Below are positions 26,721-38,116 of a stretch of 64,000 nt of DNA, one piece after another (position 1 is the first letter of the stretch; the number at the start of each line of letters is the position of its first letter). The stretch comes from Halomonas sp. Lineage in GTDB: Bacteria; Pseudomonadota; Gammaproteobacteria; Pseudomonadales; Halomonadaceae. Both the position numbers and the translations under genes were made by a program. The notes beneath the pieces are model-generated. The model worked only from the letters and a program-made list of their open reading frames with translations, searched no databases and was not told where the DNA came from. Location: the NCBI RefSeq assembly GCF_020832045.1, contig NZ_JAFIFK010000059.1, forward strand, positions 1 through 64,000, written 5' to 3'.

Positions 26721-29719
26721 GCTGGCTGCTCGCCTCGCTGCGTCACAAGCGTCTGATCCTTACCGTCACGCTGCTGCTGGCCGTGCTTGGCTTGGCAGCC
26801 TGGGCCACGATGGATCGCCAGGAAGACCCTTTCTTTCCTTACCGCTTCGGTCAGGTGCTGGTGCCTTACCCTGGTGCGGAACCGGAGCAGGTCGAGCGGC
26901 TGGTGCTCAATCCGCTGGAAGAGGAGTTGGCCCAGGTCGAAGAGGTCAACGACATCATCGGTACGGCACGCCTCGGTGTGGCCCATGTCACCATCGAGAT
27001 GCACGAACACGTCTACGATACCGATGCTGCCTGGGAACGGGTTCGCATTGCCGTGAGTCGGGCGACTCGCCAGTTTCCCGAGGGCGTGGGCGAAGCCGAG
27101 ATCAGCGATCGCGATTCCGATACCCATGGTATCGTGCTGTCGGTAACCGGATCCGATGACGTCCTGGAGCTGCGCGAGGCGGCCAAGCGTCTACGCCGCG
27201 ACCTGTTCCGCCTCAATCAGATTGCTCGCATCGACCTGCTCGCCGATCCGGGCGAGCAAGTGGTGATCGGTTGGGACGATGCGCTCGCCGAACTGACCGG
27301 CCTCGATGCCCGTGCGCTTGGCGATCAGCTCGCCGTGAGAAATCTGACCTCTCCCGGGGGCACGTTGGCGGTCGGTGGACGTTCACTGGTGCTCGATCCT
27401 CACACCGAGTTCGCTTCGTTGGAGGAGCTCGCCGCCACTCCGATACAAACCCGGCGAGGTGAGCTGATACCGCTGGGCGAGCTGGCCGATATCAGTCTTG
27501 AGCCGGTCCAACCCGCTGCTGCGCGCATGTGGCACGATGGCCGGCCGGCGGTCGCTTTGGGTCTGGTGCTCTCCAATGATCGGGTCAACGCCGTGCGTTT
27601 CGGCGAACAGCTGCGGTCACTGGTCGATGAGCTGCGCCCGGCCTACGCTCCCTTGGCTATCGAAGAGACATTCTACCAGCCGTATTGGGTCGAGCGACGC
27701 CTGGCGGAGCTGGGGTTCTCGCTGCTGTTGGGCATTGGCATTCTCGGTCTGCTGCTTTTTCTGGCCATGGGAATTCGGCTGGGGCTGGCGGTGATGGTGA
27801 TCGTACCGCTGGTGACCTTCTCCTCCTTGGCCGTCTACGCCATGGGCGGTGGCGTACTGCACCAGATTGCCGTGGCGGGCATGGTGATTGCACTTGGTAT
27901 GCTGGTGGACAATGCCATCGTCATGGTCGAGAACATCCAGTACCACCGCGACCAGGGGCGATCGGCTAATCAGGCTGTGACTCTCTCGGTGAAGGAGCTC
28001 GCCACGCCGCTGCTGGCCGCGACCGGCACCACGCTGGCCGCTTTCGTACCGCTGCTGCTCTCTAGCGGCAACACCGCCGACTTCACTCGCGCCATCCCCA
28101 TCATGGTGATGCTGACTCTGACGGTGAGCTATTTTTATGCCGTCTTCGTGACGCCGGTGTTTGCGGCCAGCATTCTCAGGCCGAGGGTTGGGGCTCGTCG
28201 TGAACGGCTCCAGGCGGCAGGCCAACGTATCGGTCGGCTCGCCGTACGCTGGCCGCTTGCCGTGCTGGCAGGGGCGGGCCTGCTGCTGGCGGGTTCCCTC
28301 GTCATGTTGCCGCTGCTCAATCATGACTTCTTCCCCGATACGGACCGCAACCAGCTGGTCGTCGACCTCAACTTTCCCGAGGGCACTCACCTCGATTACA
28401 CCGCCTACCAGGCCGAAGTGCTGGCCGCTGAGCTGGCGGCCCGACCGACGGTGCGTGCGGTGCACCGCTTCGTCGGCTTCAGTGGCCCGCGCTTCTATTA
28501 CAACCTTGTCGAGCAGCCTCGCCAGTCGCACCTGGCACGTCTAGTAGTGGAAGCCGACCGCGCCGATGACCTGCCGGGGCTGATGGCTTGGGTTCGAGCC
28601 GTAGCGCCGGAGTGGCTACCCGAAGCCGAAGTGGTGGCACGTAGGCTGGGGCAGGGACCACCGTTGCAAGCGCCGGTGGAAATCCGCGTATTCGGTGAGG
28701 ATCGCGCAGAGCTATCCGATGCCGTAGGGCGGATTCTCAGCGTGGTGCGTGAGGCAGAAGGGGCGCGCGATGCGCGTCATCTCCTGGGTGAGGGGCTGGC
28801 CACGCTGCGGGTCGAAACCGACGACGCTCGCGCGGCTGAATATGGGCTCTCGCGGCGTGACGTAGCCAGTGCCCTGGCAGGTGCCAGCCGTGGGGTTGAG
28901 GTCAGCACATGGCGGGCCGGACGGGATCCGGCGCCGCTGCTGGTGCGCGCGCCGGAGGGTGAGCGATTTTCCATCGAAAGGCTCGAAGGGCTGCGGCTGA
29001 CCGGTGCCGACGGCGATTCGCTGCCGCTGGGAGAGATCGCCGAGGTGGCAGTCGCCTGGCGTCCCGCCGTCATTCAGCATCGTGGCCTGCGCCGCATGAC
29101 CATGGTACTGGCCGAGGTCGGCGATGGCTGGACCTACGATGGGGTACTGGGGGAGATCCTGCCGCGCCTGGAGGCGCTGAAGCTTCCGCCCGGGGTCAGC
29201 TATACCGTTGGCGGAGCGGCGGAATCCGCCGGCGATGCCAACACTGCGCTGTTTCAGACGCTGCCGTTCGGCGGGCTGCTGTTGGTAGTGTTCCTGCTTG
29301 CCCAGTTCAACTCTTTTCGCCAGCTCCTCATCGTGCTGACTACCGTACCGCTGGCGATCATTGGCGTGGTGCCGGGGCTTTGGTTGACCGGCCAGCCGTT
29401 CGGCTTTACCGCCATCCTGGGTGTGGTAGCGCTGGTAGGAATCGTGGTCAACAACGCCATCGTGCTGATCGATTTGATGAATGCCAATCGGCGTCAGGGG
29501 GAGTCGGTGCGCGAAGCCGTGGTATCGGCAGTCGCCCGACGTACGCGGCCTGTGCTGCTCACTACCGCGACAACCGTAGCCGGCCTGGTGCCACTGACCC
29601 TGACCCAGTCGACACTGTGGCCACCGATGGCCTGGGCGATCATCTCCGGGCTGGTGGCTTCCACACTGCTGACCCTGCTGGTGATCCCGGCGCTGTATCG
29701 GCTACTGATGAGGGGCTAG
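26717..29719 (+). CDS. RND-family efflux pump, inner-membrane permease
   Basis: A 1000-residue proton-driven RND transporter, slightly shorter than AcrB-type pumps (about 1030-1050). It has two repeats of one helix, a large periplasmic domain and a six-helix bundle. The TM4 proton-relay Asp region reads ALGMLVDNAIVMVENIQYH. The second half has NNAIVLIDLMN and PMAWAIISGL. The porter-domain start YPGAEPEQVERLVLNPLEEE is RND-typical. Translationally coupled to the adaptor. No TolC-like channel is encoded nearby, so it must use one from elsewhere. Substrate not predictable; it lacks the heavy-metal (CzcA) length and context. Confidence 0.93.
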   Translation: MSWLLASLRHKRLILTVTLLLAVLGLAAWATMDRQEDPFFPYRFGQVLVPYPGAEPEQVERLVLNPLEEELAQVEEVNDIIGTARLGVAHVTIEMHEHVYDTDAAWERVRIAVSRATRQFPEGVGEAEISDRDSDTHGIVLSVTGSDDVLELREAAKRLRRDLFRLNQIARIDLLADPGEQVVIGWDDALAELTGLDARALGDQLAVRNLTSPGGTLAVGGRSLVLDPHTEFASLEELAATPIQTRRGELIPLGELADISLEPVQPAAARMWHDGRPAVALGLVLSNDRVNAVRFGEQLRSLVDELRPAYAPLAIEETFYQPYWVERRLAELGFSLLLGIGILGLLLFLAMGIRLGLAVMVIVPLVTFSSLAVYAMGGGVLHQIAVAGMVIALGMLVDNAIVMVENIQYHRDQGRSANQAVTLSVKELATPLLAATGTTLAAFVPLLLSSGNTADFTRAIPIMVMLTLTVSYFYAVFVTPVFAASILRPRVGARRERLQAAGQRIGRLAVRWPLAVLAGAGLLLAGSLVMLPLLNHDFFPDTDRNQLVVDLNFPEGTHLDYTAYQAEVLAAELAARPTVRAVHRFVGFSGPRFYYNLVEQPRQSHLARLVVEADRADDLPGLMAWVRAVAPEWLPEAEVVARRLGQGPPLQAPVEIRVFGEDRAELSDAVGRILSVVREAEGARDARHLLGEGLATLRVETDDARAAEYGLSRRDVASALAGASRGVEVSTWRAGRDPAPLLVRAPEGERFSIERLEGLRLTGADGDSLPLGEIAEVAVAWRPAVIQHRGLRRMTMVLAEVGDGWTYDGVLGEILPRLEALKLPPGVSYTVGGAAESAGDANTALFQTLPFGGLLLVVFLLAQFNSFRQLLIVLTTVPLAIIGVVPGLWLTGQPFGFTAILGVVALVGIVVNNAIVLIDLMNANRRQGESVREAVVSAVARRTRPVLLTTATTVAGLVPLTLTQSTLWPPMAWAIISGLVASTLLTLLVIPALYRLLMRG

Positions 29720-30168
29720 AGTTCGTGCACCGTATCCATGGGATAGAAGCGCGCCGCCAAGGCGTCGCGAATTCGTCGCAGCACCAGTGGGCTGCGCATG
29801 CGACCTTGGCGATCGAGCTCCTCGACCTCGTCAAGGGTCAGCCAGTGGGTGGCGATGATGTCCGGGTCGAGAGGACTGCCCAGGTGGGCCAGGGCCATGC
29901 CGAAGAAGCCGTGGCTGTGAAAGGTCTCGCCGTTAGGCGCCTGGTAGACATAGAGCCCTAGGTAATCGGTGATGCCTACCTGCCAGGCGGTCTCCTCGCG
30001 CAGTTCGCGCAGTGCCGCTTCCTTGATTCTCTCGCCGGGCTCGAGATGGCCGGCGGGCTGGTTGAAGAGTGTGGTCCGGCTGCCTCTGGGCGCCTCTTCC
30101 ACCATCAGGAAACTACCGGCGCGCTCCACCACGGTGGCCACGGTGACGTGCGGATGCCAGCGGCTCAT
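29716..30168 (-). CDS. nudJ: NUDIX hydrolase, NudJ-like phosphatase
   Basis: A 150-residue NUDIX hydrolase. The NUDIX box is intact: GHLEPGERIKEAALRELREE, then TAWQVGI. It begins MSRWHPHVTVATVVERAGSF, which matches NudJ (YmfB), an HMP-PP and nucleoside di/triphosphate hydrolase in E. coli. AGGAGA lies 6 bases before this ATG; the longer frame runs back into rluE. It overlaps the rluE end by 4 bases, and its stop overlaps the RND stop on the other strand at CTAG. Confidence 0.9.
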   Translation of the reverse strand: MSRWHPHVTVATVVERAGSFLMVEEAPRGSRTTLFNQPAGHLEPGERIKEAALRELREETAWQVGITDYLGLYVYQAPNGETFHSHGFFGMALAHLGSPLDPDIIATHWLTLDEVEELDRQGRMRSPLVLRRIRDALAARFYPMDTVHEL

Positions 30169-30779
30169 CGTTGCTCTCCTTTGCTCCGCCGACGTAGCGG
30201 TCGTCTGGTCGCGTTGCGCGGGGCGTGCAGGATCTCGCGGCGCCACTTACCTGGCGGCAGCCCTTCGAGACGCCACGGGCCGATAGCAACGCGCACCAGG
30301 CGTAGAGTGGGGTGCCCTACGTGAGCCGTCATGCGTCGTACCTGTCGGTTGCGTCCTTCACTTATGGTTAGCTCCAGCCAGGTCGTCAGTGGGTGTCGCT
30401 TCGGATCCAGCGGCGGCGTGCGCGGCGCCAGGCCGCTCGCCTCCAGGCGGCGCACCTTGGCCGGCCGGGTCATGCCATCGCTGAGTTCGATGCCTTGGCG
30501 CAGCGCGGCCAGAGCCGCCTCGTCGGGCATGCCTTCCACCTGTACGCGGTAGGTCTTGGGCTGCTTGTGGCTCGGGTCGCTGATACGCTTGATCAAGTCA
30601 CCGTCATCGGTCAACAGCAGCAGGCCTTCTGAATCATAGTCCAGCCTCCCGGCGGCATAGATGCCTGGAACTTCGATGACGTCTGCCAGGGTCGCACGCG
30701 GCGTCTCCCCATCGCCGCGACGATCGGTGAACTGGGAGAGCATACGGTACGGCTTGTGCAGCAGATAAATGGCGCTCAT
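30165..30779 (-). CDS. rluE: 23S rRNA pseudouridine synthase, RluE-like
   Basis: Isomerises a uridine of 23S rRNA (U2457 in E. coli) to pseudouridine. At 204 residues it lacks an S4 domain and begins MSAIYLLHKPYRMLSQFTDR. The catalytic Asp lies in AAGRLDYDSEGLLLLTDDG. ISEGRNRQVRRMTAHVGHPT and LRLVRVAIGPW are the RsuA/RluE-family motifs. The C-terminus is Arg-rich. It is coupled to nudJ by a 4-base overlap and divergent from the monomeric icd, the same linkage as in E. coli. Confidence 0.92.
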   Translation of the reverse strand: MSAIYLLHKPYRMLSQFTDRRGDGETPRATLADVIEVPGIYAAGRLDYDSEGLLLLTDDGDLIKRISDPSHKQPKTYRVQVEGMPDEAALAALRQGIELSDGMTRPAKVRRLEASGLAPRTPPLDPKRHPLTTWLELTISEGRNRQVRRMTAHVGHPTLRLVRVAIGPWRLEGLPPGKWRREILHAPRNATRRPLRRRSKGEQR

Positions 30780-30861
30780 AGGGGCAAGCTTACCGGCAAG
30801 CGAGGCGGGATGGGAGTGGGGGCGTGTCCACCTTATTGATCATACGCCGAGGCGGGGCGGC

Positions 30862-30870
30862 TGATATAAT
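30862..30870 (+). promoter_or_regulatory. Extended -10 promoter for monomeric icd
   Basis: TGATATAAT is a perfect extended -10 (TG-N-TATAAT); there is no good -35 at 16-18 bases. Initiation here would give a GC-rich leader of about 185 bases before the ATG at 31062. Confidence 0.55.
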
Positions 30871-31061
30871 GCGCTCGCCGCCGGGAGCGCCCTCGTCGCT
30901 ACGGGGCCTGCCGTGACTCCGCCACCGGGTCGATGCCCAGCGCATTCCCCGCCAGATGAGAACCGTAGGTAGAGCACGCCGGGACCCCGTTTCAGACATA
31001 GTGAGCGCGCGCGACCGTTCCAGTTATTGCTACCGCAGCGACCAGAGAGATCAACGCTACC

Positions 31062-33299
31062 ATGTCAAAAACGCCGAAGATTATCTACACCTTCACCGAC
31101 GAAGCGCCTGCGCTGGCGACCCACTCGCTATTGCCGATCATCGATGCCTTCACCGACGCCGCCGGTATCGAGGTGGAAACCCGCGACATCTCCCTGGCGG
31201 CTCGCATTCTCTCCCAGTTCCCCGATTATCTTACTGCCGAGCAGCGCGTCGAGGACCACCTCGCCGAACTGGGCGCCCTAGCCAAGACGCCGGAAGCCAA
31301 TATCATCAAGCTGCCTAACATCAGTGCCTCCATGCCGCAGCTACGTGCGGCGATCAAGGAGCTGCAGGGGCAGGGCTACAAGCTGCCGGAATATCCGGTC
31401 GAGCCGAAGAACGACGAAGAGAAAGATATCAAGACGCGCTACGACAAGGTCAAGGGCAGTGCCGTCAACCCGGTGCTGCGCGAAGGCAATTCCGATCGTC
31501 GTGCCCCGAAGGCGGTGAAGGAGTACGCCCGCAAGTATCCCCATTGGATGGGCGAGTGGAGCCAGGCTTCGCGCACCCACGTCTCGCACATGCACGGCGG
31601 CGACTTCTACCACGGCGAGAAGTCGATGACGCTGGATCGCGCCCTCAACGTGAAGATGGAGCTGATCACCAAGAGCGGCGAGTCAGTGGTGCTCAAGCCC
31701 AAGGTCTCGCTGCTCGCAGGCGAGATCATCGACAGCATGTTCATGAGCAAGAAGGCGCTGTGCGAATTCTACGAGCGCGAGATCGAGGACGCGCGCAAGA
31801 CCGGGGTGATGTTCTCCCTGCACGTCAAGGCGACCATGATGAAGGTCTCGCATCCGATCGTCTTCGGTCACTGCGTCAAGATCTTCTACAAAGAGGCCTT
31901 CGAGAAGCACGGCGCGCTGTTCGAGGAGTTGGGGGTCGACGTCAACAACGGCATGGTCAATCTCTACGACAAGCTCGACACCCTGCCGGAATCCCAGCGT
32001 GAGGAGGTCATCCGTGACCTGCACGCCTGCCACGACCAGCGTCCGGAATTGGCCATGGTGGATTCGGCCCGTGGCATCACCAACTTCCACTCCCCCAGCG
32101 ACGTGATCGTCGACGCCTCCATGCCGGCCATGATCCGCTCCGGCGGCCAGATGTACGGCGCCGATGGTCGTATGAAGGACGTCAAGGCGGTGATCCCGGA
32201 GTCCACCTTCGCGCGCATCTACCAGGAGATGATCAACTTCTGCAAATGGCACGGCGCCTTCGATCCGGCCACCATGGGCACCGTGCCCAACGTCGGCCTG
32301 ATGGCGCAGAAGGCGGAGGAGTACGGCTCCCACGACAAGACCTTCGAGGTGCCGGCGGACGGCGTCGCCAACATCACCGATCTGGAAACCGGCGAGGTGC
32401 TGCTGTCCCAGGACGTGGAGCAGGGCGACATCTGGCGGATGTGTCAGGTCAAGGACGCGCCGATCCGCGACTGGGTCAAGCTGGCCGTGGAGCGCTGCCG
32501 CGATTCCGGCATGCCGGCGGTGTTCTGGCTCGACCCCTACCGCCCGCACGAGAACGAACTGATCAAGAAGGTGAAGACCTACCTCAAGGATCACGACACC
32601 AGCGGCCTCGACATCCAGATCATGTCCCAGGTCCGGGCCATGCGCTATACCCTGGAGCGCGTGATCCGTGGCCTCGATACCATCTCGGTGACCGGCAACA
32701 TCCTGCGCGACTACCTCACCGACCTGTTCCCGATCATGGAGTTGGGCACCAGCGCCAAGATGCTCTCCATCGTGCCGCTGATGGCCGGTGGCGGCATGTT
32801 CGAGACCGGGGCCGGCGGCTCAGCACCCAAGCACGTGCAGCAGCTTCTGGAAGAAAACCACCTGCGCTGGGACAGCCTCGGCGAGTTCCTGGCGCTGACC
32901 GCCTCCCTGGAGCATCTCGCCAAGCGCTTCGGCAACGATCGCGCCGCGCTGCTGGCGGACGCGCTGGACAAGGCCACCGGCCAGTTCCTCGAGCATAACA
33001 AGTCGCCCTCGCGCAAGGTAGGAGAGCTGGACAACCGGGGCAGTCACTTCTACCTGGCTCTGTACTGGGCCAAGGAGCTGGCCGCTCAGGACGAAGACGC
33101 CAAGCTCAAGGCGCTGTTCAGCCGCCTGGCCGAGACCCTGGAGGCCAACGAGGCGATCATTCTCGAAGAGCTCAATGGTGTGCAGGGCCAGTCGGTGGAC
33201 ATCAAGGGCTACTACCATGCCGATTCTGAGCTGGCCCGAGCGGTCATGCGTCCGAGCAAGACCTTGAACGAGGCCCTGGCAATGGTCGCCAACGGGTGA
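31062..33299 (+). CDS. icd: Monomeric NADP-dependent isocitrate dehydrogenase (IDH-II type)
   Basis: Oxidises isocitrate to 2-oxoglutarate with NADP in the TCA cycle. At 745 residues it is the large monomeric class (about 80 kDa), unrelated in length to the 418-residue enzyme encoded next. Recognised by [20 protein letters not shown] style N-terminus, [50 protein letters not shown] and [18 protein letters not shown]. It has its own extended -10 promoter with a long leader. The homologue in Pseudomonas is called idh, and both types stand side by side there too. Confidence 0.95.
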   Translation: MSKTPKIIYTFTDEAPALATHSLLPIIDAFTDAAGIEVETRDISLAARILSQFPDYLTAEQRVEDHLAELGALAKTPEANIIKLPNISASMPQLRAAIKELQGQGYKLPEYPVEPKNDEEKDIKTRYDKVKGSAVNPVLREGNSDRRAPKAVKEYARKYPHWMGEWSQASRTHVSHMHGGDFYHGEKSMTLDRALNVKMELITKSGESVVLKPKVSLLAGEIIDSMFMSKKALCEFYEREIEDARKTGVMFSLHVKATMMKVSHPIVFGHCVKIFYKEAFEKHGALFEELGVDVNNGMVNLYDKLDTLPESQREEVIRDLHACHDQRPELAMVDSARGITNFHSPSDVIVDASMPAMIRSGGQMYGADGRMKDVKAVIPESTFARIYQEMINFCKWHGAFDPATMGTVPNVGLMAQKAEEYGSHDKTFEVPADGVANITDLETGEVLLSQDVEQGDIWRMCQVKDAPIRDWVKLAVERCRDSGMPAVFWLDPYRPHENELIKKVKTYLKDHDTSGLDIQIMSQVRAMRYTLERVIRGLDTISVTGNILRDYLTDLFPIMELGTSAKMLSIVPLMAGGGMFETGAGGSAPKHVQQLLEENHLRWDSLGEFLALTASLEHLAKRFGNDRAALLADALDKATGQFLEHNKSPSRKVGELDNRGSHFYLALYWAKELAAQDEDAKLKALFSRLAETLEANEAIILEELNGVQGQSVDIKGYYHADSELARAVMRPSKTLNEALAMVANG

Positions 33300-33318
33300 C
33301 CTTGCGGTAGCTCCCTGT

Positions 33319-33350
33319 GACCCCCGTGTGCCGATCGGCGCACGGGGGTC
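33319..33350 (+). terminator. Hairpin between the two icd genes
   Basis: A 16-bp near-perfect stem (GACCCCCGTGTGCCGA and its complement with one G-T pair), 20 bases after the monomeric icd stop. It lacks a T-tract, so it may stabilise the mRNA end or attenuate rather than terminate. Confidence 0.5.
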
Positions 33351-33381
33351 CTTAGGTCATATGGGCCAGTTGGGTGGGCGA

Positions 33382-33390
33382 TGCTATACT
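33382..33390 (+). promoter_or_regulatory. Extended -10 promoter for dimeric icd
   Basis: TGCTATACT is a good extended -10 (TG-N-TATACT) about 39 bases before the ATG at 33429; no convincing -35 is seen. Confidence 0.5.
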
Positions 33391-33428
33391 CCGCGCTCCA
33401 CTGAACATACCAGACAGGGGAGTTCTCA

Positions 33429-34685
<1,257 letters not shown>

Positions 34686-34705
34686 GCGAACGCCGAAACC
34701 ATCGG

Positions 34706-34738
34706 GGCCCTCGTTCGCCAGGCGGACGAGGGCCTTTT
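34706..34738 (+). terminator. Rho-independent terminator after dimeric icd
   Basis: GGCCCTCGTTCGCC pairs with GGCGGACGAGGGCC (one mismatch) and is followed by TTTT. It separates icd from clpS. Confidence 0.85.
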
Positions 34739-34823
34739 GCGTATCAACCTGAACCCTGTCGGTCGGTTTACGTCTAACCTGAGACGTCAATTGGTCGCCT
34801 TGTCGAGATGGTGTGTGGCTTTT

Positions 34824-35207
34824 ATGTTCGAGAATGAAGACCCGAGCGCATGGGAGTCGGTCGGTGTCGTGGCAGGCATGACGCGGCCTCCGCGTCCCGA
34901 AGAGCAGGATGACGGTGACCTTGCCGTGCAGCCTGCCGATCCGGAAGTGGCACGGCCACCGATGTTCAAGGTGCTGTTGCACAACGACGACTACACCCCC
35001 ATGGAATTCGTTGTGGAAGTGCTGCAAAGCTTCTTCCACATGGATAGCGAGACTGCCGTGCAGATCATGCTTACTGTGCACACCCAAGGGAAAGCCACCT
35101 GTGGCATCTTCACCCGCGACATTGCGGAAACCAAATCCCACCAAGTCAATCAATATGCAAGAGAGTGTCAGCACCCGTTGCTTAGCGATATCGAGGCGGC
35201 GGACTGA
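34824..35207 (+). CDS. clpS: ClpS, N-degron adaptor for ClpAP
   Basis: Binds proteins with N-terminal Leu, Phe, Tyr or Trp and delivers them to ClpA. The core is intact: [19 protein letters not shown] (substrate pocket Asn-Asp-Asp), then [20 protein letters not shown] and the C-terminal QHPLL. Start is uncertain: [10 protein letters not shown] (127 aa) is used here, while a downstream ATG (34878) would give about 109 aa and an upstream ATG 156 aa. None has a strong SD. It is 140 bases upstream of clpA on the same strand. No cspD gene lies before it, unlike my recollection of Pseudomonas. Confidence 0.92.
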   Translation: MFENEDPSAWESVGVVAGMTRPPRPEEQDDGDLAVQPADPEVARPPMFKVLLHNDDYTPMEFVVEVLQSFFHMDSETAVQIMLTVHTQGKATCGIFTRDIAETKSHQVNQYARECQHPLLSDIEAAD

Positions 35208-35347
35208 CTACCGGTCTGCTCGAGACGGGGTAGAGATGGCAGTCGTTGAGTGAAGAGACTTGCAACTGCAGCGTTTGTGCCCGATGTTGAATATGCCGGA
35301 CCACGAAAGATCCGATGCAAGCCCTATGCGGCGAGAAGGGGACTGCC

Positions 35348-37624
35348 ATGCTGAGCAAAGAACTTGAACTGACCCTGAACACGGCTTTTACCGTGGCCCG
35401 CTCCAAGCGCCACGAGTTCATGACCGTGGAGCACCTGCTGCTGGCATTGCTCGACAATGCATCAGCGGCTGACGTGCTGCGAGCCTGTGGGGCCAACCTC
35501 GACAAGTTGCGGTCCGACCTGCAGGATTTCATCAACTCCACCACCCCTCTGATTCCCGAGGACCAGAGCGATCGCGAGACCCAGCCAACCCTGGGATTTC
35601 AGCGTGTGCTGCAGCGTGCGGTCTTTCACGTGCAGTCCTCCGGCAAGAGCGAAGTCACAGGGGCCAACGTGCTGGTCGCCATCTTCTCCGAACAGGAGAG
35701 CCAGGCGGTCTACTTCCTCAAGCAGCAGAATGTCGCGCGGGTCGATGCAGTGAATTACATCGCCCACGGTATTTCCAAAGTGGCAGGTCATGGCCAGAGT
35801 CCCTCGTCGTCGCCGAGCGATGCCGAGGAGGCTGAAGAGGGCGCCGGCGAGAGCAGCGCCAACCCGCTGACCGGTTATGCTACCAACCTCAACGAGCAGG
35901 CGCGGATGGGCAAGATCGATCCGTTGATCGGCCGTGAGCACGAGCTCGAGCGAGTGATTCAGATACTCGCCCGGCGGCGCAAGAACAACCCGCTGCTGGT
36001 GGGTGAGGCCGGTGTCGGCAAGACCGCCATCGCCGAGGGGCTGGCCAAGCGCATCGTCGAAGAAGATGTGCCCGAGGTGATCGCCGATGCCGTCGTCTAC
36101 GCTCTCGATATGGGTGCGCTGCTGGCAGGTACCAAGTATCGCGGCGACTTCGAGAAGCGCTTGAAGAGCCTGCTGGCGGAGCTCAAGAAGCAGCCGAACT
36201 CGATTCTGTTCATCGATGAAATTCATACGGTGATCGGCGCCGGAGCGGCATCCGGTGGGGTCATGGATGCCTCGAACCTGCTCAAACCGCTGCTCTCCTC
36301 AGGGGAGTTGCGCTGCATCGGCTCCACGACCTTCCAGGAGTTCCGTGGCATCTTCGAGAAGGATCGTGCACTGGCGCGTCGTTTTCAGAAGGTCGATGTT
36401 ATGGCACCTTCGGTGGATGACACCATTCGCATCCTCAAGGGGCTGCGTTCGCGCTTCGAGGAGCATCACCACCTCAAGTACACCGATGCGGCCCTGGAGA
36501 GCGCGGCGCGGCTGGCGGACCGCTATATCAATGACCGCCATCTTCCCGACAAGGCCATCGACGTGATCGATGAGGCCGGTGCCCACCAGCGGTTATTGCC
36601 GCCGGAGGTACGGATCGACACCATCGACGTCGATCAGGTCGAAGCGGTCGTTGCGTCCATTGCGCGGATCCCGCCAAAGAGCGTCTCCAGCTCCGATCGC
36701 AAGCTGCTCGAGAATCTCGATCGCGACCTCAAGATGCTCGTGTTCGGCCAGGACGAGGCCATCGACGGTCTGTCCGCCGCCATCAAGCTGTCGCGGGCCG
36801 GTCTCAAATCCCCCGACAAGCCGGTGGGCAGCTTCCTCTTCTCCGGCCCCACCGGGGTGGGCAAGACCGAAGTGGCCCGGCAGCTTTCGCGCATCATGGG
36901 TATCGAGCTGGTGCGTTTCGACATGTCGGAATACATGGAGCGGCATACCGTGTCGCGGCTGATCGGTGCCCCACCGGGCTACGTCGGCTACGATCAGGGC
37001 GGGCTGCTAACCGAGGCGATCACCAAGCAGCCGCACTGCGTGTTATTGCTGGACGAGATTGAAAAGGCTCATCCCGAAGTCTTCAACCTGCTGCTGCAGG
37101 TGATGGACCACGGTAGGCTCACTGACAACAACGGCCGTGAGGCGGACTTCCGCCACGTGATCCTGATCATGACCTCAAACGCCGGTGCTGAGCAGCAGGC
37201 TCGCCGCTCGATCGGCTTCCAGACCCAGGACCATTCCACCGATGCCATGGAGGTGATCCGCAAGACCTTCTCACCGGAGTTCCGCAACCGTCTAGACGGC
37301 ATCATCCAGTTCCACTCTCTGCCCACTTCGGTGGTGCGCAGCGTGGTCGACAAGTTCCTGGTGGAGCTGCAAGCGCAGCTCGACGAGAAGCGGGTCCAAT
37401 TGGATGTGGACATGGAGGCGCGCGACTGGCTGGCCGAGCAGGGTTACGACCCCAGCATGGGCGCAAGGCCCATGGCAAGGCTGATCCAGGAGAAGCTCAA
37501 GAAACCGCTGGCGGAGCTGATCTTGTTCGGAGAGCTATCCGAACATGGCGGCGTAGTCCACGTGACGGTGGAAGAAGGCGAGCTGCACTTGTCTACGGAG
37601 ACGGAAATGGCCGACGCGCCCTGA
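35348..37624 (+). CDS. clpA: ATP-dependent Clp protease ATP-binding subunit ClpA
   Basis: The AAA+ unfoldase that feeds substrates to ClpP. Starting at [14 protein letters not shown] gives 758 residues, the E. coli length. It has a Clp-N domain, first AAA module with Walker [14 protein letters not shown] and Walker [13 protein letters not shown], and second module with [13 protein letters not shown] and [12 protein letters not shown]. The ClpP-docking loop is in the second module near RRSIGF. AAGGGG precedes the ATG, favouring it over one 11 codons upstream. clpP is not in the window. Convergent with infA. Confidence 0.96.
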   Translation: MLSKELELTLNTAFTVARSKRHEFMTVEHLLLALLDNASAADVLRACGANLDKLRSDLQDFINSTTPLIPEDQSDRETQPTLGFQRVLQRAVFHVQSSGKSEVTGANVLVAIFSEQESQAVYFLKQQNVARVDAVNYIAHGISKVAGHGQSPSSSPSDAEEAEEGAGESSANPLTGYATNLNEQARMGKIDPLIGREHELERVIQILARRRKNNPLLVGEAGVGKTAIAEGLAKRIVEEDVPEVIADAVVYALDMGALLAGTKYRGDFEKRLKSLLAELKKQPNSILFIDEIHTVIGAGAASGGVMDASNLLKPLLSSGELRCIGSTTFQEFRGIFEKDRALARRFQKVDVMAPSVDDTIRILKGLRSRFEEHHHLKYTDAALESAARLADRYINDRHLPDKAIDVIDEAGAHQRLLPPEVRIDTIDVDQVEAVVASIARIPPKSVSSSDRKLLENLDRDLKMLVFGQDEAIDGLSAAIKLSRAGLKSPDKPVGSFLFSGPTGVGKTEVARQLSRIMGIELVRFDMSEYMERHTVSRLIGAPPGYVGYDQGGLLTEAITKQPHCVLLLDEIEKAHPEVFNLLLQVMDHGRLTDNNGREADFRHVILIMTSNAGAEQQARRSIGFQTQDHSTDAMEVIRKTFSPEFRNRLDGIIQFHSLPTSVVRSVVDKFLVELQAQLDEKRVQLDVDMEARDWLAEQGYDPSMGARPMARLIQEKLKKPLAELILFGELSEHGGVVHVTVEEGELHLSTETEMADAP

Positions 37625-37725
37625 CGTCTCGGGGGTTGCTTCGACCTTTGCACAGCGCCCTGTCTCCGGACGGGGCGTTGTCGTGTCGGGGCCGGCAGCG
37701 CCGCCGTCGGATACCCTGCCGCGTT

Positions 37726-37944
37726 TCAGCGTGAGCGGTAGACGATGCGACCCTTGGTCAGATCGTAGGGAGTCAGTTCGACCTTGACCTTGTCGCCGGT
37801 GAGAATGCGGATGTAGTTCTTGCGCATCTTGCCCGAAATGTGGGCAGTCACGACGTGGCCGTTCTCCAGCTCGACGCGAAAGGTGGTATTGGGAAGGGTA
37901 TCGACGACGACGCCTTCCATTTCGATATGGTCTTCACGTGCCAT
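37726..37944 (-). CDS. infA: Translation initiation factor IF-1
   Basis: A 72-residue OB-fold protein that binds the 30S A site during initiation. It is nearly the E. coli sequence: [36 protein letters not shown], and the end [16 protein letters not shown] lies upstream of the ATG. It is the last of aat-bpt-infA on the minus strand, about 170 bases after bpt. No tRNA-Ser gene lies between clpA and infA, as one does in E. coli. Confidence 0.97.
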   Translation of the reverse strand: MAREDHIEMEGVVVDTLPNTTFRVELENGHVVTAHISGKMRKNYIRILTGDKVKVELTPYDLTKGRIVYRSR

Positions 37945-38116
37945 ATAGGCGGTTCCTCGCTGATGACGTTAGTCTTTATGAATCTTGCCCTTATGGGCAT
38001 TTACGCCTGGGCTGCCGCATGCCGGAGCGCCGGTCGCACCCAATGAACGGCGCGCCCATCCCAAGGATAGCGCGATATTGTGCCGCAAGCCGGGCGTCAA
38101 GGCAAAGAAGGGCGTG

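Noticed and set aside
30451-30475. A third TetR-like palindrome (TTGGCCGGCCGGGTCA) inside rluE
   Set aside because: Only the GC-rich centre matches; the AAYTG arms are absent and it lies in coding sequence.
37635-37690. Weak hairpin between clpA and infA as a terminator
   Set aside because: The stem is CGCCCTG/CGGGGCG with a wobble and an 8-base loop, without a T-run on either strand. Possible but not supported.
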